Positions 15,005-24,700 of a DNA stretch of 64,000 nt are shown here, piece by piece. The position numbers and the translations under genes were made by a program. Numbering within the stretch: position 1 is the stretch's first letter; the number at the start of each line of letters is the position of its first letter. The stretch spans positions 1-64,000 of the forward strand of contig NZ_DRGM01000187.1 of the NCBI RefSeq assembly GCF_011050055.1, written 5' to 3'. A model generated the notes under the pieces. The model ran no database searches. It worked only from the letters and a program-made list of their open reading frames with translations, and was not told where the DNA came from. The DNA is from Pseudoalteromonas prydzensis (GTDB lineage Bacteria; Pseudomonadota; Gammaproteobacteria; Enterobacterales; Alteromonadaceae).

Positions 15005-17278
15005 TTAGGTAAGCTCTTTTCTGAGTTCTTTAGTTGCTTTAACCATGTTATCAAGTGCTTGACGCGTTTCTTCCCAGCCACGGGTTTTCAAACCACAGTC
15101 TGGATTAACCCATAAGCGCTGGACAGGTATTTTTCGCGCCGCTTTGTGGATCAAGGCTTTTATCCATGCAATGTCGGGCACATTCGGTGTGTGAATATCA
15201 TACACCCCAGGACCAATATCATTCGGGTATGCAAAATCCTCAAATGCTGCAAGTAACTCCATGTTTGAACGCGACGTTTCAATGGTGATCACATCAGCAT
15301 CCATATCTGCAATCGCAGCAATGATGTCATTAAACTCGGCGTAGCACATATGCGTATGAATTTGCGTTTCATCTTTCACACCGCTGGCAGACACCCTAAA
15401 TGCATACGCAGCCCATTCCAAGTATGCTTGCCATTGGCTGGCTTTTAGCGGCATGCCTTCACGAAATGCAGGTTCATCAATTTGAATGATTTCAATACCC
15501 GCATTTTGCAGATCAACCACTTCATCGCGAAGTGCAAGTGCTATTTGATTAGCTATGGTTGGCTTATCTAAATCATCACGAATGAATGACCAAAACAGAA
15601 TCGTCACAGGGCCTGTGAGCATGCCTTTCATTTTCTTGTCAGTCAGCGATTGCGCATATTTACTCCACTCAACCGTCATTGGCTGTTCACGTGAGACATC
15701 GCCCCAAATGACTGGCGGTTTCACACAGCGTGAGCCGTAACTTTGTACCCAGCCAAATTGAGTAAAAGCAAAGCCTTCAAGGAGCTCTCCAAAATACTCA
15801 ACCATGTCGTTACGCTCAGCTTCTCCGTGCACTAATACATCAAGATCGAGCGCTTCTTGCTCTTCAACCGCGTAACGAATTTCTGCCGCCATTTGCGATT
15901 GGTATTGTGCAGCGGATAACGCCCCGGCTTTAAAATCACGTCGGGCTTTACGAATAGCCTGTGTTTGCGGGAACGACCCTATCGTTGTGGTTGGTAATAG
16001 CGGCAAATCAAGCGCCGCATGTTGCTTTTCGATACGCTGAGCAAATACGCTGTTGCGCTCACCATCTGTTGCCGTTAATGCACTGACACGTTGCTGCACA
16101 GCAAGATTATTCACCCGTTTTGACGTTAAACGTGCTTTAACTGGTGCGCAGTAGCTTTGCAACGCGCTGACATCATTACTTGCAAGTGCCGCTTTTAGTA
16201 ATGCCAGTTCTTGGCCTTTTTGTTTCGCGAATGCAAGCCACGAACGCAGCTCATCATCAAGCTGTTGCTCTTGGTCTAGATCCACTGGGGTATGTAATAA
16301 CGAACACGACGGCGCAAGCCATAAGTTATCAGCACGCTTTGCAGCAATGTCTTTTACATTTGCATAGACAACTTCTAAGTCAGCGCGCCATATATTACGA
16401 CCATTGATAACACCAAGCGACAGCACTTGCGATGGGCTTAATAGCGAATCAAGCGTTGTCACATCTACATCGCTTGCAACACAGTCAAAGTGCACACCAT
16501 CAACTGGGTAGTCAGCAATATCGTTATAATAAGCAGTTACTGAGTCAAAATAACTGGCAAGTAGCAACTTTACACCTTGTCCGGCTAATGCATTTAAGCT
16601 CGTTTTTAATGCATTGCGATAATCTTGTGCGAGTTCAAGGCCCAAAATAGGCTCGTCAATTTGTACCCACGCAACCCCTTGCGCAGCAAGTTTAGCTAAT
16701 ACCTGTTGATAAACGGGCAGTAGCTTTTCAAGTAAACTTAATTTATCAAACTCTTTACCTGCACATTTAGCTAAATAAAGGTAACTGACAGGGCCCAATA
16801 ACACCGCTTTTGCTTGATAACCTAATTTTTGTGCTTGGGCAACGTGTTCAAATAACTCGCTCCAAGTTAATTGAAACTGCTGATCACTGCTAAGCTCAGG
16901 CACAATATAATGATAGTTAGTGTTAAACCACTTGGTCATTTCGCTGGCTGCACATGCACAACCTGTTGGTGCGCGGCCACGACCAATACCAAACAAGGTA
17001 TCCAGATCCACGCTGCCATCCGCTGTTTGATGACGCTCAGGGATAGCACCAACTAATAAACTGGTAGCCAGTACATGGTCGTACCAAGCAAAGTCGCCCA
17101 CCGGTAATAAATCAATACCAGCATCAGCCTGCAGTGCCCAATTTTCTGCGCGGATCGCCTCACCTTGCGCTAATAGCTCTGCTTGAGTGATGTTACCTGC
17201 CCAATATGATTCAACTGCAAATTTCAATTCGCGCTTTTTACCTATTCGCGGAAAGCCTAAGTTATGTAATTGTGCCAT
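15005..17278 (-). CDS. metE: Cobalamin-independent methionine synthase
   Basis: The 757-residue product has full family length. It transfers the methyl group of 5-methyltetrahydropteroyltri-L-glutamate to homocysteine in the cytoplasm. The N-terminus [15 protein letters not shown] is the typical folate-domain start. The zinc and homocysteine site is intact: THMCYAEF supplies His and Cys, and [10 protein letters not shown] supplies Cys728. [13 protein letters not shown] and [10 protein letters not shown] mark the catalytic barrel. The gene is divergent from metR, with MetJ-like and MetR-like sites in between, as expected for methionine- and homocysteine-responsive control. Confidence 0.98.
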   Translation of the reverse strand: MAQLHNLGFPRIGKKRELKFAVESYWAGNITQAELLAQGEAIRAENWALQADAGIDLLPVGDFAWYDHVLATSLLVGAIPERHQTADGSVDLDTLFGIGRGRAPTGCACAASEMTKWFNTNYHYIVPELSSDQQFQLTWSELFEHVAQAQKLGYQAKAVLLGPVSYLYLAKCAGKEFDKLSLLEKLLPVYQQVLAKLAAQGVAWVQIDEPILGLELAQDYRNALKTSLNALAGQGVKLLLASYFDSVTAYYNDIADYPVDGVHFDCVASDVDVTTLDSLLSPSQVLSLGVINGRNIWRADLEVVYANVKDIAAKRADNLWLAPSCSLLHTPVDLDQEQQLDDELRSWLAFAKQKGQELALLKAALASNDVSALQSYCAPVKARLTSKRVNNLAVQQRVSALTATDGERNSVFAQRIEKQHAALDLPLLPTTTIGSFPQTQAIRKARRDFKAGALSAAQYQSQMAAEIRYAVEEQEALDLDVLVHGEAERNDMVEYFGELLEGFAFTQFGWVQSYGSRCVKPPVIWGDVSREQPMTVEWSKYAQSLTDKKMKGMLTGPVTILFWSFIRDDLDKPTIANQIALALRDEVVDLQNAGIEIIQIDEPAFREGMPLKASQWQAYLEWAAYAFRVSASGVKDETQIHTHMCYAEFNDIIAAIADMDADVITIETSRSNMELLAAFEDFAYPNDIGPGVYDIHTPNVPDIAWIKALIHKAARKIPVQRLWVNPDCGLKTRGWEETRQALDNMVKATKELRKELT

Positions 17279-17296
17279 ATGCTCTAATCTCCATTT

Positions 17297-17312
17297 AGCT
17301 GTTTAGATGGCT
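17297..17312. promoter_or_regulatory. MetJ-type tandem met boxes upstream of metE
   Basis: Read on the minus strand this is AGCCATCTAAACAGCT: two 8-base units matching AGACGTCT at 6 and 5 positions. It ends about 18 bases before the metE start. A partner in inverted orientation lies at 17480-17495. Confidence 0.45.
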
Positions 17313-17366
17313 AAAATCTACACTCGTAATTGCAATCGTACAATTGATGCTTTCTCAGTTCTAACG

Positions 17367-17379
17367 TGAGGTAAATTCA
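17367..17379. promoter_or_regulatory. MetR-type binding site
   Basis: TGAGGTAAATTCA matches the MetR consensus TGAA-N5-TTCA with one mismatch. It lies in the metE/metR divergent region, about 90 bases upstream of metE. Confidence 0.5.
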
Positions 17380-17410
17380 TGGAAATAATTTTAATAATCT
17401 AAAAAAATAC

Positions 17411-17428
17411 AATGATAACGCTGTCAAA
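17411..17428. promoter_or_regulatory. LacI-family-type operator candidate in the metE/metR region
   Basis: AATGATAACGCTGTCAAA differs from the palindrome at 2978-2995 at only two of 18 positions. It may be a target of the same regulator, or a common palindrome used by another LacI-family protein. Confidence 0.35.
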
Positions 17429-17479
17429 TCTAATGCTATAGTGAACTTGTAAACTTTACGTGAAAAAATGACGTTATTT

Positions 17480-17495
17480 AGCCATCTAGACGTTG
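17480..17495. promoter_or_regulatory. MetJ-type tandem met boxes upstream of metR
   Basis: AGCCATCTAGACGTTG contains two adjacent 8-base units, each matching AGACGTCT at 6 of 8 positions. The first 8 bases are an inverted copy of the unit near metE, so each divergent gene has its own site. Confidence 0.5.
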
Positions 17496-17568
17496 AAGCA
17501 CCTTTAATAAAAGCGTATTATGTCTGCAATCTGAGTTCGGCTCACTTTTACCATGAGAATTATTAAAG

Positions 17569-18456
17569 ATGATTGATGTAAAACATTTGAAAACCATCGC
17601 AACCTTGAAAGAAACCGGTTCTTTGGTGAATACTGCGCGGGAATTATTTTTGACTCAATCTGCTTTATCACATCAAATCAAAGATTTAGAAAACAAGCTT
17701 GATTGCCAACTATTTGAACGTAAAACTCAACCGGTACGTTTTACTCCGCAAGGTATGCTATTGCTAGAACTTGCAAACGAAGTACTGCCTCGCGTTGAGG
17801 CGACTAAGTGTCGTTTGAAAGAAAGTCTTAACCAACCAATCTCACAATTACGCCTAAGTGTAGAATGCCACGCCTGTTTTCATTGGTTACTACCGACGAT
17901 TAAAGAATTCAATAACTTTTGGCCAGATATTAAAGTGGATTACGAGCGCGGCTTTAGTTATGACGCTATACCCGATCTGCTCAGCGATGAACTGGATTTA
18001 GTATTAACCTCAGATATTCGTGAGCCAGATAAACTTGAATACGCACATTTATTTGATTTTAAACTTAAGCTCATTGTTGCCCCTGATCATGAACTGGCAA
18101 AAAAAGCCTATGTCACAGCCCTTGATCTAAAAAACGAAACCATTATTTCGTATCCTATTCCTCGTGAACGTCAGGATATATTTAAGCATTTCATTCAAAA
18201 TGCACGCTATGACGGTACTTTAAAAACGGTTGATCAAGGCTTATTAATTTTTCAACTAGTAAGCGCGGGAATGGGCGTTGCGGCATTACCAGATTGGTTA
18301 GTCACACCTTATGAAAGCCAAGGGCTGATAAAATCAATTCCGTTGGGTGCGCTGGGCTTAACACGGCCGATGTATTTAGCGATGAAAAAGAATATGAAAG
18401 ACAATCCAGTCTATCGCCACTTTTTAAATACCTGTAAGTTAAATAACGGTCGATAA
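17569..18456 (+). CDS. metR: LysR-family activator MetR
   Basis: This 295-residue LysR protein has an N-terminal winged helix-turn-helix (LKTIATLKETGSLVNTARELFLTQSALSHQIKDLE, residues 6-40) and an effector domain. The details LFLTQSALSHQIKDLENKLDCQLFERKTQPVRFTPQG and the position divergent to metE identify MetR. In E. coli MetR, homocysteine is the co-inducer for metE. It probably activates metE and represses itself, through the TGA(G)-N5-TTCA site in the intergenic region. Confidence 0.93.
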   Translation: MIDVKHLKTIATLKETGSLVNTARELFLTQSALSHQIKDLENKLDCQLFERKTQPVRFTPQGMLLLELANEVLPRVEATKCRLKESLNQPISQLRLSVECHACFHWLLPTIKEFNNFWPDIKVDYERGFSYDAIPDLLSDELDLVLTSDIREPDKLEYAHLFDFKLKLIVAPDHELAKKAYVTALDLKNETIISYPIPRERQDIFKHFIQNARYDGTLKTVDQGLLIFQLVSAGMGVAALPDWLVTPYESQGLIKSIPLGALGLTRPMYLAMKKNMKDNPVYRHFLNTCKLNNGR

Positions 18457-18508
18457 AATAACAGTAACCCAGTAGCATACAAAAAACCCTTTTATGTGTG
18501 CTACTGTA

Positions 18509-19273
18509 ATGTTTGAATTAAAAAAAATCCTCGGCGCAATGCTTATGCCGTTACCGTTATTGGGAATACTGTGCTTTATCGCTCTGGTTATCGCGCTGCG
18601 CACCAATAAGCTCAGCGCGTATATTGGTATCTTCGCAATCAGCTTTTTACTGCTGGTCAGCACCCCATTTATTGGCCAACAAATAATAGATCCAAGTTCG
18701 CAATTAAAATACACCTTTCACTCAAATCAGCAGCCAGCACTCGATAAAATAGTGGTACTTGGTTGCGACGTAAATCCCAACCCACAACTTAGTGCCAATA
18801 GTCAGCTCGGTAATTGTGCTAAAAGTCGCTTAGTTGAAGGCCTGCGGTTAGCCAACATTTACCCTAATGCGCAACTTATTGTTTCAGGCGGTGGCTATGC
18901 AAAAGTCACCAATAGTAGCTTGATGCAACAAACTGCCATCAGTTTAGGAGTGGATGCAACGCGCATCAAACAAAACCCCGCAGCCATGGATACCGCCGAC
19001 GAAGCAAGACTTCTAGCACCCACCCTAGTTGATTTTAAAGTGGCACTGGTCACCTCAGCCAGTCATATGGCACGGGCAAGCGATTTATTTAATGCTCAAG
19101 GTGTTGACGTGATCCCTGCCGCTACGGATTTTTATGATTTCTCCGCCTGGCCTACTCACAAACAATATATTCCAAATGTAGAAGTGCTCAAGGCCGTTAC
19201 CCGTTATTGGCGTGAAGTACTAGGAAGTGCGTGGATAAACGTGCGCCGCTGGATTGATCCAGAAGCGCTCTAA
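18509..19273 (+). CDS. elyC: ElyC/YdcF/SanA-family (DUF218) membrane-anchored protein
   Basis: I choose the ATG at 18509, because the resulting start MFELKKILGAMLMPLPLLGIL resembles the ElyC N-terminus as I recall it. An in-frame ATG at 18494 would add five residues. Two hydrophobic segments (about 10-30 and 37-55) are followed by a DUF218 Rossmann-like domain: DKIVVLGCDV, KSRLVEGLRLANIYPNAQLIVSGG, TADEARLLAP, VALVTSASHMARA. ElyC affects peptidoglycan and undecaprenyl-phosphate lipid-carrier metabolism in E. coli. The gene is convergent with the Nif3-family gene, 13 bases apart. Confidence 0.85.
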   Translation: MFELKKILGAMLMPLPLLGILCFIALVIALRTNKLSAYIGIFAISFLLLVSTPFIGQQIIDPSSQLKYTFHSNQQPALDKIVVLGCDVNPNPQLSANSQLGNCAKSRLVEGLRLANIYPNAQLIVSGGGYAKVTNSSLMQQTAISLGVDATRIKQNPAAMDTADEARLLAPTLVDFKVALVTSASHMARASDLFNAQGVDVIPAATDFYDFSAWPTHKQYIPNVEVLKAVTRYWREVLGSAWINVRRWIDPEAL

Positions 19274-19286
19274 ATCAAGTTCAGGG

Positions 19287-20039
19287 TTACACTGGGTTAT
19301 CTATATCAATAAAGGTTACATCAAAGCCATGTTGCTCAGCCAATAACTCACCGAGCGCTTTTATACCATAGCGCTCGGTGGCGTGATGGCCTGCGGCAAA
19401 AAAATCAATATGCTGTTCTCGGGAGCTATGGATGGTTTGCTCTGATGCCTCGCCAGTTAGGTATGCATCTATGCCTTGGCTTGCCGCCAAATCGATATAC
19501 CCTTGACCGCCGCCGGTGCACCACGCAATTGTTTCAATTGGTTCATCGCGTACTAAACTAACCAATGGCTCTCGGTTTAATACCCTTGCTATCTTTTGTG
19601 CGAACTGTTCGCCACTCATCGGGGTTTTTAATCGCCCTTTTACCGCCACGCTGTTTACCACAGGCTCTAAACCTGCGCTCATTTCCAAGTCAAGTAATTG
19701 GGCAAGTTGTGCGTTATTGCCTATTACCGGGTGCACATCAAGAGGAAGGTGGTACGCAAACAAATTTATATCGTGATTAAGCAGCGCAGCTATGCGACGT
19801 TTTTTAATCCCGGTAATTGCTTGCGCTTCACCTTTCCAAAAATAGCCATGATGAACTAATATTGTATCTGCGTTATGAGCAATTGCAGCATCTATTAATG
19901 CTTGGCTGGCAGTGACACCCGTAACAATTTTTTTGACCTGCTCACGTCCTTCAACTTGTAAGCCATTTGGACAAAAATCTTGGATAGCATCCGGTCTTAA
20001 AATAGTATTTAATAAGTGATTAAATTCTCTGCGCTGCAT
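19287..20039 (-). CDS. Nif3-like dinuclear metal-centre protein (YbgI type)
   Basis: The 250-residue product matches E. coli YbgI in length (247). The metal ligands are visible: DTILVHHGYFW (paired His), HLPLDVHP (Asp), and the C-terminal FFAAGHHATERYG (His and Glu). The family forms toroidal hexamers with a two-metal site. Links to GTP cyclohydrolase-like activity or metal chaperoning have been proposed, but no function is settled. It stands alone on the minus strand. Confidence 0.92.
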   Translation of the reverse strand: MQRREFNHLLNTILRPDAIQDFCPNGLQVEGREQVKKIVTGVTASQALIDAAIAHNADTILVHHGYFWKGEAQAITGIKKRRIAALLNHDINLFAYHLPLDVHPVIGNNAQLAQLLDLEMSAGLEPVVNSVAVKGRLKTPMSGEQFAQKIARVLNREPLVSLVRDEPIETIAWCTGGGQGYIDLAASQGIDAYLTGEASEQTIHSSREQHIDFFAAGHHATERYGIKALGELLAEQHGFDVTFIDIDNPV

Positions 20040-20189
20040 TTTATTATTCCAGATTAGCGTTAAATTCTGTGCAAATTTTGGCGTTTATAGGGCTAAAATG
20101 GAAGGAAAATCGCAAAAAATTGAAAAGTAAGTCAAAAATAGGTATAAATAAATATTCTCAATCTGTGTTTACAACGTATAGGGTCTCTG

Positions 20190-20558
20190 ATGAGCAAACT
20201 AGACAAAACAGAAGTATTAAATGCCTTTGAAGCTGCATATCAAGCAGCCAACGGTAAGAAACCTGAAATCACCACCAAACCTGGTTGGTACAGCATCGAT
20301 GGCGGCAAAAATTTACGCCTTGCAGAAGTTGCTGAATTAACAGAGCAGTTAACATCAGGCACAACGTCTGACAAACCTGCCGCTAAAGCACCAGCTAAAA
20401 AAACTAAAACTAAAGTAGCTCCCGCTAAAGCAGCTGTTAAAAAAGCGCCATTTACTATAACAACAGCGAATGAAGAAGGTTACACAGCCGAAGAACTTTG
20501 GATTGTGTACCTAGCTGAAAAAGATCACGATTGTCGCCTACCGCGCGGTGTTGTGTAA
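20190..20558 (+). CDS. Small protein with histone-H1-like basic linker
   Basis: The function is not recognised. Of 122 residues, 1-55 form a compact region (VLNAFEAAYQAANGKKPEITTK, then PGWYSIDGGKNLRLAEVAELTEQL). Residues about 60-90 are a low-complexity Lys-Ala-Pro stretch (AKAPAKKTKTK, APAKAAVKKAP) like bacterial histone-H1-type tails. Residues about 95-122 form a second conserved-looking block (GYTAEELWIVYLAEKDHDCRLPRG). The basic linker suggests nucleic-acid binding. A strong terminator follows. It is divergent from the Nif3-family gene. Confidence 0.8.
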   Translation: MSKLDKTEVLNAFEAAYQAANGKKPEITTKPGWYSIDGGKNLRLAEVAELTEQLTSGTTSDKPAAKAPAKKTKTKVAPAKAAVKKAPFTITTANEEGYTAEELWIVYLAEKDHDCRLPRGVV

Positions 20559-20576
20559 GCTAATTTAGCTGTTATT

Positions 20577-20602
20577 AAAAAACCGCTTTTAAGCGGTTTT
20601 TT
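20577..20602. terminator. Bidirectional terminator
   Basis: A 12-base-pair A/T-flanked stem (AAAAAACCGCTT with complement) has a tight TT loop. It serves the basic-linker gene and also contains the stop codon of the convergent HPP-family gene. Confidence 0.9.
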
Positions 20603-21065
20603 TGTGCGTCACGTATTGCGCAACTTTTTTATTTGCGCCGTTAGATAATGTACCGCACAGCACAATAAATACAGTGCCAAGCAACACTGGCATGAGCAGG
20701 AAATCCCAACTTTGCCCACTTAACATGATTAGAATAGGGTTCGCACCGGCAGCAGGATGAATGGTGTCTGTCAGCATCATGGCTGTGATAGCCAAACCCG
20801 TAGCTACAGCAATGCTAATTGGCTCAACACCCACAAAATTCACAAAAACAACACCAATTAACGCAGTTAAAAAATGCCCTATTATCACGTTTTTTGCTTT
20901 TGCTAGCGGGCTGTGTGGCACGCCAAACACTAACACCGCTGTAGCACCAAAAGGGGCCATTAACCAAATTCCATAATTCCCTAAACTTTCTAAATACGCC
21001 AACACCAATAATGTCATTGCAGAAAATACACCGGCACTGAGTGCTTTATAAAACGGATAATTCAT
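20589..21065 (-). CDS. HPP-family integral membrane protein
   Basis: I place the start at the ATG ending at 21065, because GGAGGT sits four bases upstream; an in-frame ATG at 21077 would put that site inside the gene. The 158-residue product has five hydrophobic segments. It carries the HPP-family signature region TDTIHPAAGANPILIM, with HPA in place of HPP. The N-terminal part APFGATAVLVFGVPHSPLAKAKNVIIGH is also typical. Plant chloroplast homologues transport nitrite; the bacterial role is uncertain. It is divergent from a TetR gene across a perfect 50-base inverted repeat, so it is probably that repressor's target. Confidence 0.87.
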   Translation of the reverse strand: MNYPFYKALSAGVFSAMTLLVLAYLESLGNYGIWLMAPFGATAVLVFGVPHSPLAKAKNVIIGHFLTALIGVVFVNFVGVEPISIAVATGLAITAMMLTDTIHPAAGANPILIMLSGQSWDFLLMPVLLGTVFIVLCGTLSNGANKKVAQYVTHKKTA

Positions 21066-21080
21066 AGTTACCTCCAAACA

Positions 21081-21130
21081 AAGTAGACCGACTTGTCTAC
21101 ACGCAGCAGTGTAGACAAGTCGGTCTACTT
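21081..21130. promoter_or_regulatory. 50-bp perfect inverted repeat: paired TetR-family operators
   Basis: Two 22-base arms (21081-21102 and 21109-21130) are exact reverse complements around GCAGCA. Each arm contains TAGACCGACTTGTCTA, itself nearly palindromic and close to the TAGACC-N4-GGTCTA type of operator used by several TetR-family repressors. It fills the divergent promoter region between the HPP and TetR genes, with the HPP ribosome site only a few bases away. Confidence 0.85.
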
Positions 21131-21162
21131 ATGTCAAGCTTACTTTTTGACTAGGAGCAGCC

Positions 21163-21744
21163 ATGGATAAACGTACCCAGATAATTAATACCGCACTCAG
21201 TGCCTTCTATCAAAAAGGCATCCATGCGGTAGGCATTAATGAAATACTTAAAGGATCAGGTGTTGCAAAAAAAACGCTTTATAATCATTTCGTCAGTAAA
21301 GATGAGTTGATCTGCGCGTGTCTTGAGGTGAGAGATCAGCGTTTTAATACCTGGTTAAGCAAGCAAATTGCAGGCAGTACAACGCCACTAGACGTTGCCT
21401 GTGCATTATTTGGTGCTATCGCAACTTGGATAGATAATAAAGCGCCCGAGCTTGGCAATTTTAATGGCTGTTTCTTTATTAATACTGCGGCAGAATATCC
21501 TGTGCCCGATCATCCTATTGCTTTGCAGTGCGCAGCACATAAACAAGCGGTGCTAACTCTGCTAATTGATACACTCAGCCAAACGGCGCAATTACAAAAC
21601 CAGCCCGCTAAAGCCGCTCAACTGGCGCAGCTGCTGATGACTCTAAAAGAGGGCATGATCTGCCAAGCGCGAGTCACGCATACAACGAATCACTTTTTAC
21701 AAAATCCAGAGTTGTTATGTCAGTTAATGAATGTGCAGCCATAA
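21163..21744 (+). CDS. TetR-family transcriptional repressor
   Basis: The 193-residue product has the TetR N-terminal helix-turn-helix (IINTALSAFYQKGIHAVGINEILKGSGVAKKTLYNHFVSKDELI, residues 7-50) and a ligand domain containing LLMTLKEGMICQARV. A good ribosome site (AGGAG) precedes the ATG. The perfect inverted repeat immediately upstream is the obvious autoregulatory operator, shared with the divergent HPP-family gene. The operator type resembles those of the LmrA/YxaF and NemR groups, whose ligands are often electrophiles or toxic organics; the ligand here is unknown. Confidence 0.92.
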   Translation: MDKRTQIINTALSAFYQKGIHAVGINEILKGSGVAKKTLYNHFVSKDELICACLEVRDQRFNTWLSKQIAGSTTPLDVACALFGAIATWIDNKAPELGNFNGCFFINTAAEYPVPDHPIALQCAAHKQAVLTLLIDTLSQTAQLQNQPAKAAQLAQLLMTLKEGMICQARVTHTTNHFLQNPELLCQLMNVQP

Positions 21745-21745
21745 A

Positions 21746-21769
21746 AAAAGCGACTATTCAGCCGCTTTT
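21746..21769. terminator. Bidirectional terminator
   Basis: AAAAGCG pairs with CGCTTTT around a 10-base loop. It lies between the convergent TetR and amidohydrolase genes. Confidence 0.75.
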
Positions 21770-21787
21770 GATTGGTTTATTTAATAA

Positions 21788-24700
21788 TTACTTATCTTCA
21801 AAGTACAGTTTGTCACGTGCTTTTTTGCCAACTTCATTCATAGTCGCGGCATCAAACAAGCGACCGTTGATCATAGTGTAATCAACTTTATCTGTATCAC
21901 GGATATTCGTCAGTGGATTGCCATCGATCACCATTAAGTCAGCCAGTTTACCGACTTCTAATGAACCGATATTTTGATCAAGGCCGATGTACTTTGCCGG
22001 ATCAAGCGTCGCCGCACGAATTGCCTCAAGTGGTGTCATACCGCCTTGCGCAAACATCCAGATCTCCCAATGCGCGGCAAGTCCTTCGCGCTGGCCATGC
22101 GCACCTAAATTCACTAATACGCCCAAATCTTGCAGCTCTTTTGCAACGCGGGCATTATTAAAGTGATTATAGTGATGATCGGGTGCTTTAACGCGACGCA
22201 TTGAACGCGGTAGCAATTGGTTTTTTGGCACAAATTTACTCAAACGCGGATGATTCCACACGTCTGTTTTATCATACCAATAGTTCTCACCCCAAATCCC
22301 GCCATAGGCAACACCGAGCGTTGGCGTGTAACCTACATCACTTTGTGACCAAAGCTGCTTAATGTCATCATAAATATTTGCCACTGGTATTGAATGCTCA
22401 ATCCCGGTGTGACCATCAACCACCATGGTTAAGTTATGTTGCAGTAATGAGCCGCCTTCTGGTACCACCATCATCTCAAGCTCTCTACCGGCTTCAATCA
22501 CTTGCTGGCGCTGTTCACGGCGTGGTTGGTTATATGACTTAACACTAAATGCACCGACTTTCTTTAAACGCTCTAGATGAAATTTTGCATCCTCTAACGA
22601 ATCAATATGCGACGTATAACCAGGCATATTGGCGCCATATAAAATAGTACCGGTTGAGAAGATACGCGGACCAACTATGTTTCCCGCTTTTTGCATTTCG
22701 CTGGCAGCAAAAATTTCCGTGGTATCGTTTGATGGATCGTGAATCGTGGTTACACCCAACGATAAACCGGCTAAGTTTTTCCAGTTTTGCTCAGGAATAA
22801 TTTCATCACTGGCTTGTGAGCCATGCGCGTGCGCATCAACAATCCCTGGCATAATGGTTTTGCCAGTGACGTCGATCACTTGGGCGCCTTTTGGAATGCT
22901 AACATCACCGGCGCTGCCAACGGCTTTAATATGCTTGCCATCGGTTAGTAATACGCCATTTTCAATGACTTGCTCACCTTTCATGGTAATAATACGTGCG
23001 CCCGTTAAGGCTATCATGCCTTTTGGTTCAGCCATTTTGCTACTAAAGCCAATGTTATCGCCGCTTGTTACTTTAAAATCAGCGTCATCCGCTTTATTTA
23101 TATCAAATAAACCTGCCAAGCTTGCATGATAAAGCTCAGGGCCTAAGCTCCAATACAGTTTATCGCTGCTGGCGCTCCAGCTGATATTCTCACCGGCACG
23201 CACAGATAACTGCTCGATTGGGAACTGGCTGTCTTTAGGACCAATATTAATGGTTTTTCCACTTTGCACTAAAGGAGTAACGAACACTTTAAAGCGTTCT
23301 GCAAAAGCTAAATATTTACCATCAGGCGAGACTCTAAACTCAGTGGCATGCTCTGACTCATAAAGCTTAGTGATTTTTTTCGAATCCAGCTCAACCATGC
23401 TCAACGTAGGCTTTGGCCACGGGCTCATTACATAAATACGGTCATTTTCTGCTGCAAACTGTGGCTGATAACCACTTTTAGTAATAAGTTCTGCTTTACC
23501 GCCTTTACTGCTCACTGCATAAATACCAGGGTGCAAAGACCAATCAGGGTTTAAAATACTGCCACCAGAGGCTTTACGATACACCACCGTTTTACCATCA
23601 GGGCTAAAGGTTGGCTCAACATATTTACCCGGCTCTGTGGTGATAGCATCACCACGACCACTGCGTGCAGATACAACTCGTACAGCGCCCTGCTCGTTAT
23701 CGTCCCAGGTTACATAAACGATTTTTTTACCATCACGGGAAAACTGCGGGAACAACTCAAAGTGATCATCTTCTGTAGTTAAACGTTTAACTTTACCTGA
23801 CTCTAAATCGCGTTTATAAATATGCCCTAGCGCTTCAAAAATTGCCGTTTCACCATCCGGTGACACCTGCACGTTACGGAGCATTTTTACAGCAAATTCA
23901 TCGCTATCAATGTTCTGCGTAAAGCGCACTGCTTTTTGAATTTTCTTACTGGTTTTAACTGCAAATGGCACAGTTTCTACATCACCGTCACTTACATCCA
24001 GTTTGTGAATAGTACCACCCGCCCAAAACACCAGTTGTTGGTTATCTGGGGTCCAGGCAATGGTTGGATACACACCATGAATAGCCCATGTTTCTTGCAT
24101 ATCACGTTCAAGCTTATCGTATAACTTGGTGTGTTTGCCGCTGGTTAAATCATATAAATACAGGCTCGTTTGGAAGTCGTCACGCTTAATATACGCAAGC
24201 TTTTTGCCATCAGGCGAAGGGGTTGGTCGAATTGCACCGCCGACACCATCAATAATCGTTTCTATCTCACCCGTTTGCCGATCATAGCGTTTGATTTTAT
24301 AAATACCAGCAACGGAATCTTTTGAATAGTGGAAGGTTTTACCCGGTGTTGCATCATGAGAAAAATACACATAACGGCCATCCGGTGAGAACATTGGCTC
24401 ACCTAAATCTTTTTGGTCATCCGCGCGTTGAGTGAGTTGTACACCTTTACCACCCGCTTTATGATAAAGCCATACTTCACCAGCGCCCAGTGAGCGCGTT
24501 GCAGTAAAGTGTTTACGAGCAACTATGTAATCGCCATCAGGACTCCAAGCAGGGCTATTGAGCAGGCGAAACGTTTCATCGGTTACCGGCGTTTGGTTTT
24601 CACCATTTACATCCATTAGCCAGATATTATCGCCACCACCTTGATCTGAGGTAAACGCAATATGCTTTCCATCAGGACTAAAACGTGGCTGCATTTGCCA

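Noticed and set aside
15555..17056. Several 60-75 codon frames on the plus strand opposite metE
   Set aside because: They are antisense shadows of a strongly conserved gene, with no ribosome sites and no recognisable domains.
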